Source: Desulfomicrobium baculatum DSM 4028 (GTDB taxonomy: Bacteria > Desulfobacterota > Desulfovibrionia > Desulfovibrionales > Desulfomicrobiaceae). Taken from it: 64,000 bases of DNA. The notes under the pieces were generated by a model, which searched no databases, had not been told where the DNA came from, and worked only from the letters and a program-made list of their open reading frames with translations. This document shows positions 62,699 to 64,000 of this stretch, piece after piece. A program made the position numbers and the translations under genes. Position 1 is the stretch's first letter. The number at the start of each line of letters is the position of its first letter. Location of the stretch: positions 3,412,501-3,476,500 of the forward strand of contig NC_013173.1 of NCBI RefSeq assembly GCF_000023225.1. Direction: 5' to 3'.

Positions 62699-63811
62699 CT
62701 ACAGGCAGGAGTCGGCCGGGGTGTAGGGCAGGCCGAAGGCTTCGGCCACGCCCTTGAAGGTGATCTTGTCGCCGACCATGTTCAGGCCGTTCTTGAGACC
62801 CGCGTTTTCCTTGCAGGCGGTCTTCCAGCCCTTGTCCGCGATCTGCAGGGCGTAGGGCAGGGTGGCGTTGGTCAGGGCCATGGTCGAGGTGATGGGCACC
62901 GCGCCGGGCATGTTGGCCACGCAGTAGTGGATGATGCCGTCTACCTCATAGATGGGGTCGGAGTGGGTGGTGGCCCTCGAAGTCTCGAAGCAGCCGCCCT
63001 GGTCGATGGCTACGTCCACAAGCACGCAGCCGGGCTTCATGTCCTTGAACATCTCGCGGGTGATGAGCTTGGGAGCCTTGGCGCCGACGACCAGCACCGC
63101 GCCGATGATGGCGTCGGCCTGGGCGGCCAGCTCGCGGATCATGGCCGGGGAGCTCATCAGCGGGGTGCAGTTCTTGGGCATGATTTCGGACAGATAGCGC
63201 AGGCGATCGAGGTTCATGTCCAGAATGTAGACTTTGGCTCCTAGCCCGGCGGCCATCATGGCCGCGTTGGTGCCGACGATGCCACCGCCGAGAACCAGCA
63301 CCGTGGCCGGGGCCACGCCGGTCACGCCGCCCAGCAGGATGCCGCGCCCGCCGTGGACGCGCTCGTTGTACTTGGCCGCTTCCTGTGCGGCCATGCGTCC
63401 GGCGACCTCGCTCATGGGGGTCAAAAGCGGCAGGCCGCCCTGGGGACCGGTCACGGTCTCGTAAGCAATGGACACGGCGCCGGTCTTCATGAATTCGCGG
63501 GTCAGCTTCTCATCGGCCGCGAAGTGAAAATAGGTGAAGACGATCTGTCCGGGGCGCACCATCGCGTATTCGGACGGCTGCGGCTCCTTGACGTGCATGA
63601 CCATGTCGGATTGGGCGTAGATCTCGGACGGAGCGGCCACGACCTTCGCCCCCGCAGCCTGGTAGTCGGCGTCGGAGAATCCGCTGCCCGCGCCTGCCGA
63701 GGCTTCCACCAACACGGAGTGTCCGTGCTGCTTCATGACTTCCACTCCCGCCGGTGTCATGCAGACCCGGTTTTCCTGCGACTTGATTTCCTTGAGAACG
63801 CCTACGATCAT
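62699..63811 (-). CDS. ald: Alanine dehydrogenase
   Basis: A 370-residue protein with the Ald N-terminus MIVGVLKEIKSQENRV, the NAD-binding motif VLVLGGGIVGTNAAMMAAGLGA and MKPGCVLVDVAIDQGGCFETS. It interconverts L-alanine and pyruvate plus ammonium with NAD. AAGGAG lies about 9 nt before the ATG. Connects to the pyruvate/malate pool in the frd-fum-malic-enzyme block. Confidence 0.97.
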   Translation of the reverse strand: MIVGVLKEIKSQENRVCMTPAGVEVMKQHGHSVLVEASAGAGSGFSDADYQAAGAKVVAAPSEIYAQSDMVMHVKEPQPSEYAMVRPGQIVFTYFHFAADEKLTREFMKTGAVSIAYETVTGPQGGLPLLTPMSEVAGRMAAQEAAKYNERVHGGRGILLGGVTGVAPATVLVLGGGIVGTNAAMMAAGLGAKVYILDMNLDRLRYLSEIMPKNCTPLMSSPAMIRELAAQADAIIGAVLVVGAKAPKLITREMFKDMKPGCVLVDVAIDQGGCFETSRATTHSDPIYEVDGIIHYCVANMPGAVPITSTMALTNATLPYALQIADKGWKTACKENAGLKNGLNMVGDKITFKGVAEAFGLPYTPADSCL

Positions 63812-63859
63812 TTGCCCGCTCCTTATGCCGTGTTGAATACGAGGTAGAAAGCCTTTTAC

Positions 63860-63919
63860 TGGCAAAAAGCTTACCACAAACGCGGCCCGCATGGAATATT
63901 GGCAAAGAATCCCCACAAA
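63860..63919 (-). promoter_or_regulatory. Pair of direct repeats upstream of ald
   Basis: On the minus strand TTTGTGGGGATTCTTTGCCA (63919-63900) and a 21-nt relative (63880-63860, TTTGTGGTAAGC then TTTTTGCCA) recur at about 40-bp spacing. This is close to four helical turns, as expected for cooperative binding by one regulator. The nearer copy lies about 50 bp before the ald start. Confidence 0.4.
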
Positions 63920-64000
63920 TCGCGAGCCGGCAAAGCTTGCGGCCCGCACGGCCAGGCCTCGATACAGGAAAAGATCCCTTACTCGCCTGCGGAACAAAAA

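Overview
The window reads as chromosomal core DNA of a GC-rich, motile, anaerobic deltaproteobacterium of the Desulfovibrionales. Desulfomicrobium or a close relative is the best guess. The reasons are the flagellar order flgB-flgC-fliE-fliF-fliG-fliH-fliI, separate genes for the two halves of PurH, a menaquinol:fumarate reductase of the Wolinella type joined to a two-subunit class I fumarase, and a UbiD-type decarboxylase. This is inference from gene content; no database search was possible. I found no rRNA, tRNA, CRISPR array, prophage or complete insertion sequence.

Layout. 1-5007 (minus): partial ubiD-family gene, fxsA, serB, holB, purA. 5279-9329 (plus): AICAR transformylase, an RNase II-family nuclease and plsY, closed by a strong terminator. 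9604-12550 (minus): hflX, the stand-alone IMP cyclohydrolase and a TPR protein. 12803-18713 (plus): the flagellar basal body and export operon, with a sigma-54-like promoter. 18710-20972 (minus): a GspE/PilB-type ATPase and rfaE2. 21013-28515 (plus): two uncharacterised genes, a lipoprotein, coaBC, a UDP-sugar epimerase, parA, parB and rfaE1. This segment carries a cluster of parS-like palindromes, so it is probably the centromere and near the replication origin.

28523-37148 is signalling and nitrogen control: an orphan HsdR-N protein, a diadenylate cyclase-like protein with an altered active-site motif, glnD, then two divergent ammonium transporter/PII pairs. The pairs are separated by 655 bp of AT-rich DNA with a sigma-54 promoter facing each way. 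One PII has Tyr51, the other has Met51. 37305-42914 holds a radical SAM protein, a MocR regulator, a repeat-rich gap, and azlC-azlD-aminotransferase. 43082-47527 is an RND efflux adaptor and pump. 47553-50534 holds an RlmI-like methyltransferase, a tonB whose N-terminus needs a -1 shift, and a small membrane protein.

50613-57194 (minus) is a C4-dicarboxylate block: frdC-frdA-frdB-fumA-fumB followed by malic enzyme. Together these interconvert pyruvate/malate, fumarate and succinate. A 357-bp element with 34-bp terminal inverted repeats and an inner 45-bp tandem array sits between fumB and the malic enzyme gene. 57428-63811 holds a copper-type P-ATPase, an HDOD protein, a GyrI-like protein, an orphan secretin-N protein and alanine dehydrogenase.

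The most interesting points are the parS-like cluster, the tonB frameshift, the inverted-repeat elements, the two genes (holB and glnD) whose ATG lies exactly 3 nt after a terminator U-tract, and an hflX reading frame with no canonical start codon for its conserved N-terminus.
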